Below, piece after piece: positions 26,740 through 34,892 of a stretch of DNA of 64,000 bases. The notes beneath the pieces are model-generated. The model did no database searches, was not told the DNA's origin, and worked only from the letters and a program-made list of their open reading frames with translations. The stretch lies in contig JALOON010000027.1 in the NCBI GenBank assembly GCA_025454405.1, positions 26,801-90,800 on the forward strand. The letters run 5' to 3'. The translations under genes were made by a program, and so were the position numbers. The number at the start of each line of letters is the position of its first letter. Position 1 is the first letter of the stretch. The DNA is from Oscillatoriaceae cyanobacterium Prado104. GTDB taxonomy: Bacteria > Cyanobacteriota > Cyanobacteriia > Cyanobacteriales > Microcoleaceae.

Positions 26740-29700
26740 ATGCACAAACAAATAAGTTCGATCGGCAATGCAGTTCAAACAGCTTGGGATAACAATGCGG
26801 ATGCTTGGGGCGGCACGCGGACTCTACCGGGATATCAAATTACCGAGCAACTGTACGCGGGTTCCAGAACCTTAGTTTATCGATCGATTAGAAATTCTGA
26901 TGGCAAACAGGTGATTTTGAAGCTGCTGCGCAACGAAATGCCGACTTTTAGCGAGTTGGTGCAGTTTCGCAATCAGTACGCGATTATGCGTGGAATTACT
27001 GACAGCAGCAATACCAATATAAGATCGGGAATTATCCAACCCTATAGTTTGGAAAATTGCGGCAACGGCTACATTCTAGTGATGGAAGAATTTGGCGGAA
27101 TTTCTCTGTCGCAATTTACTCAAAAACAGCCGCTAGATATTGTTGCATTTTTAAACATTGCCATTCAACTCGCGGATATCCTGCACCAACTGTACCAGCA
27201 CCGCGTGATTCATAAAGATATCAAACCTGCTAATATCCTGATTCATCCGGGAAGCAAACAAGTTAAATTAATAGACTTTTCCATCTCGTCGCTGTTACCG
27301 AGAGAAACCCAAGAAATCCAAAATCCCAATGTTTTAGAAGGAACCATTGCCTATTTATCGCCAGAACAAACCGGGCGCATGAATCGCGGCATTGATTATC
27401 GCAGCGACTTTTATTCTTTGGGGGTGACGTTCTATCAACTGCTGGCTGGAAAATTGCCGTTTCAAGCCGATGATGCAATGGAGTTGATTCACTGTCACTT
27501 AGCAAAAACTCCACAGCCGCTACACGAAGTCAATTCATCTGTACCTGTCGTGCTGTCACAGATAGTAGCAAAATTGATGGCAAAAAATGCCGAATCACGC
27601 TATCAAAGTGCAATGGGATTGAAGCGCGATTTAGAAATTTGTCTGCATCAATGGAAAGAAATAGAAACGATCGCCCACTTCGCAATCGCGCAAGAAGATC
27701 GGTGCGATCGCTTCATTATCCCCGAAAAACTTTACGGTAGGGAAACTGAAGTTGCAGCGCTATTAGCGGCGTTCGATCGAGTAGCGTCTCTCGACCGTGA
27801 GAATCGCATCGCTAACCCCCCTGAATCGGGGCGGACACGGGGGCAGCACCGCCCCTACAAGGGGGGAAGCACGCTCTCTTCTCGTTCCCAGGCTGTGCCT
27901 GGGAATGCAGATCTAGAGGCTCTGCCTCCAGTTTCTCGCGAGGCTCCCCAATCCGAATTAATGCTAGTTGCAGGCTTTTCCGGCATTGGCAAAACAGCCG
28001 TAGTGAATGAAGTACACAAACCAATTGTCAGACAGAAAGGCTATTTTATCAAAGGCAAATTCGACCAATTTCAACGCAACATTCCTTTCTCTGCTTTTGT
28101 GCAAGCCTTTCGCGATTTGATGGCGCAATTATTGGGCGAAACGAAAACTAAACTCGAACAGTGGCGAACATTAATCCTGCAAGCTGTCGGCGAAAACGGA
28201 CAAGTTATTACTGATGTAATTCCCGAACTCGAACGGATTATTGGCAAGCAGCCACCAGTACCGGAATTATCTGGAAGTGCGGCGCAAAATCGATTTAACT
28301 TGCTCTTCCAGAAGTTTATTCAAGTTTTTACGACTAAAGAGCATCCGTTGGTGATGTTTTTGGATGACTTGCAGTGGGCAGATTCGGCATCGCTAAATTT
28401 ACTAAAATTGTTGTTGAGCGAAACGGAAACCGGATATTTGCTAGTGCTGGGTGCTTATCGAGATAATGAAGTATTTCCCGCACATCCGTTGATGCTGGCG
28501 CTGGAGGAAATCAAAAAAGCACGAGCAACAATTAACACAATTACTTTGACACCGCTCGATCGGGCAGATATTAATCAGTTGGTAGCAGATACGCTGAATT
28601 GCTCGACAGAATTAGCGCAACCATTAACAGATTTAACCTATCAGAAAACCAATGGGAATCCGTTTTTTGCTACGCAGTTTCTGAAGGCTTTGTATGGCGA
28701 TCGCGCGATCGCATTCAACCTCCAGGAAAACCATTGGGAATGCGATCTAGCGCAGGTAAAAACCGCCACCCTCACCTCGGATGTGGTGGAGTTTATGGCA
28801 GCGCAGTTGCGAAAATTGCCTGTTGAAACTCAGGAAATGTTAAAGTTAGCCGCTTGCATCGGCAACTCTTTTGATTTGACAACGTTGGCGATCGTGTCGG
28901 AAAAATCGCAGACAGATGCTACCACAGATTTGTGGAAAGCGTTGCAAGAAGGCTTGATTCTGCCGATTAGCGAAACATACAAATTCTTCCAGTTTGGTGA
29001 TGCAGTTTCGACGCGGGAAATTTCAGTGCCGTATAGATTTTTACACGATCGCGTTCAACAAGCGGCTTATTCCCTGATTCCTGAAGAACAAAAACAGGCA
29101 ACTCATCTCAAAATCGGACAATTGCTCCAACAAAACTTATCAGAGATAGAAAAGGAAGAAAAGCTGTTTGATATTGTCGGGCATTTAAATTTAGCAACTG
29201 AGTTAATTACTCAAGTTGAAGAACGCTCAGCTTTAGCCCAAGTGAACTTAGCAGCCGCACAAAAAGCTAAAAATTCTACAGCCTATGCAGCCGCCAGAAA
29301 TTTTGTGCAAACGGGGATTGAGTTGCTCGCTGCCAACTGTTGGCTCTCTCAGTATGAATTAACCCTGAATCTTTATGTTGCTGCGGCTGAAACTGCCTAC
29401 TTAAATGCCGATTTTGAGGGCATGGAAGCAATGGCAGAAGAAGTTTTGCAATCGGCTCAAACAATACTAGACAAAGTTAAAATTTATGAGATTCAAATCC
29501 TAGCACTGACAGCTCAGAGTCAGATGTTAGAAGCGATCGCTGTAGGCCAAAATGCCCTAGCACAATTGGGAGTTCAGTTCTCATCTGAACCTGACGAAAT
29601 CTTGACAGGCAAAGCACTACAAGCCCTTGCCGAGCAACTCCAGGGCAAACAGATTGAGGAACTGGTTAATCTCCCTGTAATAAGCGATCGAAAGACAATT

Positions 29701-32406
29701 GCGGCGATGCAACTTTTAGCCATGTTGTTTGTGCCTATTTTTCTGGGAAATCCTGCTTTGTTACCACTGCTTGGTTCCATAATGGTGAGTCTATCACTCC
29801 AATTTGGCAATGCACCCGCTTCAAGCATAGGCTATGTAACTTATGGCGCGGTGATGTCTGCTTTTTTGGGAGAGGTAGAAAGGGGCTATCGCTTTGGAAA
29901 AGTGGCGCTGAGCTTACTTAATCATTTCAATGTGAGAAAATACAAATGCTTAACTCTGCTTTTGTTTGGCAGTTTTCTCCTGCATCGTACTGAAGCACTC
30001 ACAGCAAAAATCATAACAATGAAACAGGGCTATCTCGCGGGAATGGAAACCGGTGATTTCCTCTATGCTGGCTACAATATAAGTAATTATTTGTATGATA
30101 ATTTCTTCGCTGGAGTGGTTCTGGACGATTGGGAACTAGAAATCGAAAATTACTGTGTTGTCTTAGCTCATGTGAAGCAAGATTCTCCTTTGGCTTATCT
30201 GAAGATGATACAACAGATGGTGCATAACTTGAGAGAAATTCTCAATCAACCAGATTTATTAAGCGGCACCGCCTACGATGAAACGGTGATGCTTCCTAAG
30301 CACCATCAGGATAATGAGCTGACTGCGCTCGCTTTTGTCTATATCTACAAAATGATACTTGCCTATCTGTTTAGCAAATATAGCAATGCTCTAGACTACA
30401 CTGCCCAAGCTAATCAGTATTTGATGGCAGTGGCTGGAACATTTCATACTCCGGTTTTCCATTTCTATGCTGGGTTAACCTATTTGGCTCTATGCTCTAC
30501 CTTTTCAGAAATTGAAGTAGAGACGTTGAATTCAACGTCTCTACTCGCTCAGGTAGAAACCCATCAAACCACTCTGGCTCAGTGGGCGCAATATGCTCCC
30601 ATGAATCACGGGCATAAAGTTGACTTATTAGAAGCAGAAAAATGCCGGATTTTTGGCAAGAATTATGAAGCAGGTGATTTGTACGATCGCGCCATCTCTG
30701 GAGCCAAAGCTAACGAATATCTCCAAGAAGAAGCTTTAGCAAACGAACTCGCCGCCAAATTCTACCTGGATTGGGGTAAAGAAAAAGTCGCCGCTGGCTA
30801 CATGCAAGAAGCCTATTATTGCTACGCCAAATGGGGAGCCAAAGCAAAAATTGTAGATTTAGAAACCCGCTATCCGCAACTCTTGACTCCTATTTTGCAA
30901 CGCTCGATCGCCAGTGAAAACTCATCGCTCGCCACTTCGGTTAATACCCTTGTTTCCCTGCACCAAACTGTCTCCAGCACTTCTAGTTCTATCTCTAACC
31001 TGCTCGATCTAGGCACGGTTATGAAAGCAGCTCAAGCACTCTACAGCGAAATCCATCTTGATAAATTACTTGCTACTTTAATGCAAGTGATTGTCGAAAA
31101 CTCCGGTGCCGATAAAGCCGCATTATTTCTCGATCGCGACGGTGAGTTAGAAGTGGTTATTAAATATTTAGATAATACCATTTTGTGCTTGTCTCCCAAG
31201 CCTGTAGATGAGTGCCAGCATTTCCCCACTGGCGTTGTTCGCTATGTCGATCGCACCTTAGAAAGCGTCATTACCGATGCTAAAACGCATCCCAGCATTG
31301 CGAGCGATCCTTATTTCATCAAATACCAACCTCAAAGTTTGTTGTGTACGCCCATTCTGAATCAAAGCAAGCTTATTGGCGTATTGTATGTAGAAAACTC
31401 GCTCACCAGCCAAGCATTTACTAGCGATCGACTCGAATTGCTCAAATTCCTCTGTTCCCAAGCTGCAATTTCCCTACAAAATGCGCGACTTTACCAACAA
31501 TCCCAAACCTATGCCGCACAACTGAACCAGAAATCTCAGCAATTAGAACAAACTTTAGCAGAACTTCAAACAATGCAACTCCAACTGGTGCAGAATGAAA
31601 AAATGTCAGCTTTAGGAAATTTGGTAGCAGGTGTCGCCCACGAAATCAACAATCCTGTAGGCTGCATTATTGGTAATGTTAACGCTACCCAGGATTACAT
31701 CAATGACTTATTAGATATCATCGATCTCTATCAGGACAAATTTCCCCAACCAGGTGCAGAAATTGCAGGCGAACTCGAAAACATCGATTTAGACTACGTG
31801 CGGGAAGATTTGCCGAAGCTGATTAAAGCTATGAAAGATGGGGGATCTCGCATTACATCCATTAGCAAAAGCCTCCGCACTTTCTCCCGCGCCGACAGCG
31901 ATAACAAGCAGAAATTCAACTTACATGAAGGCATCGATAGCACTCTGTTGATTCTGCGCCACCGCCTCAAAGCTAACGAACACCGTCCGGCTATTGAAGT
32001 CGTCACCGACTACGGCAAGATTCCCGAAATTGCCTGTTTTCCCGGACAGTTAAACCAAGTGTTTATGAATATTCTGGCAAATGCGATCGACGCGCTAGAT
32101 GAATCAAATTCAGGCCGGAGTTATCAGGAAATTCAAGCTCATCCCAATCGCATTACCATTGAGACTAAAATAGAGGGTGGTGGTGTCAAAATTGCGATCG
32201 CCGATAATGGCCCTGGTATGTCGGAAGAAGTGAAAGCCCGCATCTTCGATCATTTGTTTACTACGAAAGCAGTCGGAAAAGGCACGGGATTGGGACTGGC
32301 GATCGCCCGTCAAATTATAGTAGAAAAACATGGAGGATCGATCGATGTTGATTCTGTGTTAGGTCAAGGCACAATTTTTACTCTGCAACTGCCAATAGAG
32401 GCTTAA
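26740..32406 (+). CDS. Giant Ser/Thr kinase-AAA ATPase-GAF-histidine kinase
   Basis: 1888 residues. Order: Ser/Thr kinase-like domain (about 30-300: VILKLLR, HKDIKPANILI, DFSISSLL in place of DFG, SPEQTGRMNRGIDYRSDFYSLG), AAA-type ATPase (P-loop GFSGIGKTA near 411, Walker B MFLDDLQWAD), helical TPR-like middle (about 700-1360), GAF (about 1420-1585), coiled coil and histidine kinase (H-box VAHEINNPVG near 1634, N-box NILANAIDAL, ADNGPGM, GKGTGLGLA). No receiver domain. This is a known large cyanobacterial/proteobacterial architecture; its partners are not adjacent. Two intergenic-type repeats lie in frame, at residues about 359-402 and 1260-1269. Start ATG with a weak ribosome site. Confidence 0.9.
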   Translation: MHKQISSIGNAVQTAWDNNADAWGGTRTLPGYQITEQLYAGSRTLVYRSIRNSDGKQVILKLLRNEMPTFSELVQFRNQYAIMRGITDSSNTNIRSGIIQPYSLENCGNGYILVMEEFGGISLSQFTQKQPLDIVAFLNIAIQLADILHQLYQHRVIHKDIKPANILIHPGSKQVKLIDFSISSLLPRETQEIQNPNVLEGTIAYLSPEQTGRMNRGIDYRSDFYSLGVTFYQLLAGKLPFQADDAMELIHCHLAKTPQPLHEVNSSVPVVLSQIVAKLMAKNAESRYQSAMGLKRDLEICLHQWKEIETIAHFAIAQEDRCDRFIIPEKLYGRETEVAALLAAFDRVASLDRENRIANPPESGRTRGQHRPYKGGSTLSSRSQAVPGNADLEALPPVSREAPQSELMLVAGFSGIGKTAVVNEVHKPIVRQKGYFIKGKFDQFQRNIPFSAFVQAFRDLMAQLLGETKTKLEQWRTLILQAVGENGQVITDVIPELERIIGKQPPVPELSGSAAQNRFNLLFQKFIQVFTTKEHPLVMFLDDLQWADSASLNLLKLLLSETETGYLLVLGAYRDNEVFPAHPLMLALEEIKKARATINTITLTPLDRADINQLVADTLNCSTELAQPLTDLTYQKTNGNPFFATQFLKALYGDRAIAFNLQENHWECDLAQVKTATLTSDVVEFMAAQLRKLPVETQEMLKLAACIGNSFDLTTLAIVSEKSQTDATTDLWKALQEGLILPISETYKFFQFGDAVSTREISVPYRFLHDRVQQAAYSLIPEEQKQATHLKIGQLLQQNLSEIEKEEKLFDIVGHLNLATELITQVEERSALAQVNLAAAQKAKNSTAYAAARNFVQTGIELLAANCWLSQYELTLNLYVAAAETAYLNADFEGMEAMAEEVLQSAQTILDKVKIYEIQILALTAQSQMLEAIAVGQNALAQLGVQFSSEPDEILTGKALQALAEQLQGKQIEELVNLPVISDRKTIAAMQLLAMLFVPIFLGNPALLPLLGSIMVSLSLQFGNAPASSIGYVTYGAVMSAFLGEVERGYRFGKVALSLLNHFNVRKYKCLTLLLFGSFLLHRTEALTAKIITMKQGYLAGMETGDFLYAGYNISNYLYDNFFAGVVLDDWELEIENYCVVLAHVKQDSPLAYLKMIQQMVHNLREILNQPDLLSGTAYDETVMLPKHHQDNELTALAFVYIYKMILAYLFSKYSNALDYTAQANQYLMAVAGTFHTPVFHFYAGLTYLALCSTFSEIEVETLNSTSLLAQVETHQTTLAQWAQYAPMNHGHKVDLLEAEKCRIFGKNYEAGDLYDRAISGAKANEYLQEEALANELAAKFYLDWGKEKVAAGYMQEAYYCYAKWGAKAKIVDLETRYPQLLTPILQRSIASENSSLATSVNTLVSLHQTVSSTSSSISNLLDLGTVMKAAQALYSEIHLDKLLATLMQVIVENSGADKAALFLDRDGELEVVIKYLDNTILCLSPKPVDECQHFPTGVVRYVDRTLESVITDAKTHPSIASDPYFIKYQPQSLLCTPILNQSKLIGVLYVENSLTSQAFTSDRLELLKFLCSQAAISLQNARLYQQSQTYAAQLNQKSQQLEQTLAELQTMQLQLVQNEKMSALGNLVAGVAHEINNPVGCIIGNVNATQDYINDLLDIIDLYQDKFPQPGAEIAGELENIDLDYVREDLPKLIKAMKDGGSRITSISKSLRTFSRADSDNKQKFNLHEGIDSTLLILRHRLKANEHRPAIEVVTDYGKIPEIACFPGQLNQVFMNILANAIDALDESNSGRSYQEIQAHPNRITIETKIEGGGVKIAIADNGPGMSEEVKARIFDHLFTTKAVGKGTGLGLAIARQIIVEKHGGSIDVDSVLGQGTIFTLQLPIEA
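27814..27944 (+). repeat. Intergenic-type repeats inside the giant kinase frame
   Basis: GGGGCGGACACGGGGGCAGC...GCCCCTACAAGGGGGG (about 27814-27870) resembles 20830-20865; TTCCCAGGCTGTGCCTGGGA with AGAGGCTCTGCCTCC (about 27885-27944) matches 54447-54496. They encode a Pro/Gly/Arg-rich linker between kinase and ATPase domains. Confidence 0.75.
30517..30544. repeat. 28-bp perfect palindrome inside the giant kinase frame
   Basis: GTAGAGACGTTGAA (30517-30530) is followed by its exact reverse complement (30531-30544). It is read in frame as VETLNSTSL (from residue 1260). A closely similar GTAGAGACGTTG palindrome is, from general knowledge, a common intergenic repeat in cyanobacteria. Confidence 0.75.
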
Positions 32407-32437
32407 TATTATGTTCGATCGATCGCAGATAATCTAC

Positions 32438-32529
32438 GTAGGTTGGGTTGAAGAATGAAACCCAACAGATTTAGCGGTTGGTGTTGGGCGGAGTGAAACG
32501 GAGGGTTCTCTTCGTTCAACCCAACCTAC
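32438..32529. repeat. 92-bp MITE-like element with GTAGGTTGGGTTGAA ends
   Basis: Left arm 32438-32452 and its exact reverse complement 32515-32529. Same ends as 7400-7631. It lies between the converging kinase and rpmB genes and could act as a two-way terminator (inference). Confidence 0.75.
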
Positions 32530-32552
32530 AAATCTACTGGGCGAGAAGTTGT

Positions 32553-32789
32553 TTAGTAGTTATGGAGGTTAATTCCCGCTTCCTTAGCCATTGCTTCCAA
32601 ACCTTTATTTTGCAAAGTTTTAATTGCTTTGGTAGAAAGGTGAAGTTTAACCCAGCGCTTCTGTTGCGGCCACCAAATCCGCTTCCACTGCAAATTGGCT
32701 TCTTGCAACTTGTGAGTGCGGCGGTGCGAGTGAGAAACCGCAAAACCGTTATTTGCCTTTTTCCCCGTTAGCTGACATTTCCGTGACAT
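32553..32789 (-). CDS. rpmB: 50S ribosomal protein L28
   Basis: 78 residues, normal length. The start [22 protein letters not shown] and the [16 protein letters not shown] and [17 protein letters not shown] segments are the standard L28 signature; the protein belongs to the large ribosomal subunit. GAGGGCAATATGTC upstream gives a good ribosome site. It is a single gene converging on the giant kinase; the spacer between them is occupied by a palindromic element. Confidence 0.97.
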   Translation of the reverse strand: MSRKCQLTGKKANNGFAVSHSHRRTHKLQEANLQWKRIWWPQQKRWVKLHLSTKAIKTLQNKGLEAMAKEAGINLHNY

Positions 32790-32989
32790 ATTGCCCTCCA
32801 GATTACCGTTTTTTGACGCAATCTTTAATTATAGAGCAAGGATGCTTAATTGTCGGTGAGGGGTAGGCAGGGGGGCACTACCCCTACAAAATCCCTGGTT
32901 TTCCGGGGGTGGGGCGGGGTCGGCACGGAGCGCGATCCTCAAGAGCACGTTATATCAATTTTGTCAATACCGGGTCCGATCGCGCCACA

Positions 32990-33090
32990 ATCTAAGAAAC
33001 CGGGTTTTTCCGAAATCTTTGCCCTGTTACAAAGTCTCTGGCAAAAACCCGGTTTCTGGGCGATCGCACAATCTAAGAAACCGGGTTTTT
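32990..33090. repeat. AAGAAACCGGGTTTTT hairpin repeats, group 1
   Basis: AAGAAACCGGGTTTTT and its facing AAAAACCCGGTTTCT form a hairpin around TGTTACAAAGTCT, then a further left arm follows. It lies in the 32790-33172 spacer, which also carries GGGGCACTACCCCTAC-type repeats. A lone arm is at 33839-33860 and a double unit at 34720-34875. Confidence 0.75.
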
Positions 33091-33172
33091 ACAATTTTTA
33101 TCGAGAGTAACGAAATACCTCAAAAAACTCGGTTTCAAAAATCTGGTTATGGTGTGGTTTCAACAATAAAGC

Positions 33173-33376
33173 TTAAGAATATTTTGGGTATTCCTGAAGT
33201 ATAAATGTCTGTTGGCTACCTTTAATATTCTGTTTCATCACCCGAATCAGCCGATTGTTCATAGGCTGTGTATCTTGAGTAAAAAAGTCGTAGAGTACCT
33301 GTACTTTATAGCCACGAGTTCGCAGTAGAGCGACCATTTCGATCGGGAAGTTTTCATTTGAGTAAAACTTTAGCAC
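33173..33376 (-). pseudogene. Truncated DUF5615 PIN-like toxin
   Basis: 67 codons. MLKFYSNENFPIEMVALLRTRGYKVQVLYD is a regular DUF5615 N-terminus, but the middle (expected asparagine/aspartate-rich LTxNxxDF block) and C-terminus are replaced by an unrelated tail (MNNRLIRVMKQNIKGS). Intact relatives have about 115-120 residues. It starts seven bases after the stop of its antitoxin, so the order is that of a normal pair, with the toxin disabled. Confidence 0.6.
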
Positions 33377-33382
33377 GGACAG

Positions 33383-33694
33383 TTATTCATTTTCAGCAAG
33401 CAACAAATCGATTTCTTCTCGGTTGCGATCGTAATAGTTTGCAACAGCTTGCAAATCCTGAGGGGTAAGTCCTGGGTAATCATAAAGAAGTTCGGCTTCA
33501 GTTGCGCCCTGTTTTTGGTAGGCGACAATCGTCCATACGGGAATGCGGGTATCGCGAATTCGCGCTGCACCGCCACAAATTCCAGGAGTTTTGCGAATGG
33601 GATACTGAAGAGTTTGGACGAATTTTAATGTTTCTGCCAGCAAGTCATCAGGCAGGGTTTCAATGGTTTGGATAAGTTGTTCTTTGATGGTCAT
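33383..33694 (-). CDS. DUF433-type antitoxin (orphaned)
   Basis: 103 residues. An N-terminal DUF2281-like helix pair (LIQTIETLPDDLLAETLKFVQTL) leads into a complete DUF433 domain (ARIRDTRIPVWTIVAYQKQGATEAELLYDYPGLTPQDLQAVANYY). In intact loci this antitoxin binds its own promoter and a DUF5615 toxin; here the toxin is truncated. Its ATG overlaps the TGA of an XRE-like remnant (ATGA). Confidence 0.82.
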   Translation of the reverse strand: MTIKEQLIQTIETLPDDLLAETLKFVQTLQYPIRKTPGICGGAARIRDTRIPVWTIVAYQKQGATEAELLYDYPGLTPQDLQAVANYYDRNREEIDLLLAENE

Positions 33695-33811
33695 ATTAGT
33701 TGCTCAATCAAAACATCGAGGGTGCGAGCTATTTTTTGAATGGATGTAATATCAACTGTTGCCAGTCCTTAATATGTTTCGATTTGAATTAAATATTTTC
33801 GAGTCGCAACG
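33691..33811 (-). pseudogene. Remnant of an XRE-type HTH regulator
   Basis: Minus-strand frame reading VATRKYLIQIETY, an in-frame TAA, then GLATVDITSIQKIARTLDV and LIEQLI before TGA at 33691. The pattern (recognition helix with IQIE, followed by a xxTIxKIAxALDVxxxxLI helix) is that of the C-terminal half of XRE/Cro-like domains. The internal stop and missing N-terminus mark it as dead. Too short for ordinary gene callers. Confidence 0.5.
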
Positions 33812-33924
33812 CACCCTACGATACTCGCGCGCGTTCGTCGAAGAAACCGGGTTTTTCTGACAATGCGATCGACAACAGGATAGATCTATCGTGATGGCTG
33901 TAGCAAATAATAAGCCTAATAAAA

Positions 33925-34281
33925 TTATGTTCGCCACTGATTGAGCCAGCGGACTTGCCCTTTCCAATCAGCAGCTTGTGTTTCTGAAAGCAGTCGATCG
34001 AGCGCTGCAATTAGACTAGATAATGTCCAAGCATTTTGAGCGCCCAAAATAATACCGCCATGTTCGGGATAACGCTGAGCTAAACGCTGAAAATCGCGGA
34101 TATTAAACGTAAAAATACACCGTCCCCGTGCTGTCGCTCCTAACAATTGAGCTTCATCGCTAGCATCGAGAGGCATCCAGTCAGTCGGTGTTCGAGTGAC
34201 ATCGCGATCGCGAGATAAAAGGGCGGCTTGCAAAGCTTTATTAGAGGTATCAGCATCCAGATGCAATAGCGGTTTAGACAT
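33925..34281 (-). CDS. DUF5615 PIN-like toxin
   Basis: 118 residues from ATG at 34281 (MSKPLLHLDADTSNKALQAALLSRDRDV), the point where family similarity begins; an ATG at 34311 is also in frame. RCIFTFNIRDFQRLAQ with the PIN-type aspartate, and HGGIILGAQ, are typical. The upstream DUF433 gene overlaps this start by eight bases. Predicted RNase toxin of a type II pair; no sign of decay. Confidence 0.78.
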   Translation of the reverse strand: MSKPLLHLDADTSNKALQAALLSRDRDVTRTPTDWMPLDASDEAQLLGATARGRCIFTFNIRDFQRLAQRYPEHGGIILGAQNAWTLSSLIAALDRLLSETQAADWKGQVRWLNQWRT

Positions 34282-34672
34282 TAGCAGCTTCGATAATTTG
34301 CTCGGTGGCAATAGAGGCGTCTATTTCCTGACGGTGATCCTCATAAAAAGCGAGAGCTTCATTCACTTGAGCTTCAGTGAGATCGTAATCATTCGCAATT
34401 TCCTTTGGAGATAAATCCCATTTATTGGCTGCGATGACTATTGTTTGAACCCGCAAGCGAGTACCGCGCAAAACGGGCGTGAGTCCGCCGCTAGCGCCGC
34501 GCACGTAGGTGATTTGAGGAAAAGCAGGGTCATCATGCCGCTGATTGAGTGTCGCAACTTTTTCGGCTACAGCCCAGAGAATAAACCGATCGAGAGAAAT
34601 GCCTTGAATTGCCGCCAGTTTTTCAGCTTCTTGCTGTAATTGAACAGGTAAGTTTAAAGTATAGGATGCCAT
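34274..34672 (-). CDS. DUF433-type antitoxin
   Basis: 132 residues. ATG at 34672 is preferred: GGAAG lies upstream and MASYTLNLPVQLQQEAEKLA is a natural antitoxin start, whereas the longer frame from 34756 would be encoded by a hairpin repeat. N-terminus resembles a ribbon-helix-helix-like motif (LDRFILWAVAEKVATL); residues about 65-115 form the DUF433 winged helix (GTRLRVQTIVIAANKWDLSPKEIANDYDLTEAQVNEAL). Coupled to the DUF5615 toxin by an eight-base overlap. Confidence 0.8.
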   Translation of the reverse strand: MASYTLNLPVQLQQEAEKLAAIQGISLDRFILWAVAEKVATLNQRHDDPAFPQITYVRGASGGLTPVLRGTRLRVQTIVIAANKWDLSPKEIANDYDLTEAQVNEALAFYEDHRQEIDASIATEQIIEAANV

Positions 34673-34719
34673 CGATCTAACTTCCGTTTGCGAAGAGAAT
34701 TGCTGTGGAATACCGACAC

Positions 34720-34875
34720 AATCTAAGAAACCGGGTTTTTTCCCAAGTCTTTGCACTATTACAAAGTCTGTCGCAAAAACCCGGTTTCTCGGCCACCGCC
34801 CAATCTAAGAAACCGGGTTTTTTCCTGAATCTTTGCGCTGTTACAAAGTCTGTCGCAAAAACCCGGTTTCTGGCC
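34720..34875. repeat. AAGAAACCGGGTTTTTT hairpin repeats, tandem double unit
   Basis: Two 82-bp units, each with left arm AAGAAACCGGGTTTTTT, loop containing TTACAAAGTCTGTCGC and right arm AAAAACCCGGTTTCT. They separate htpG from the toxin-antitoxin pair. Confidence 0.8.
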
Positions 34876-34892
34876 AACAATCGCCGATCGGG

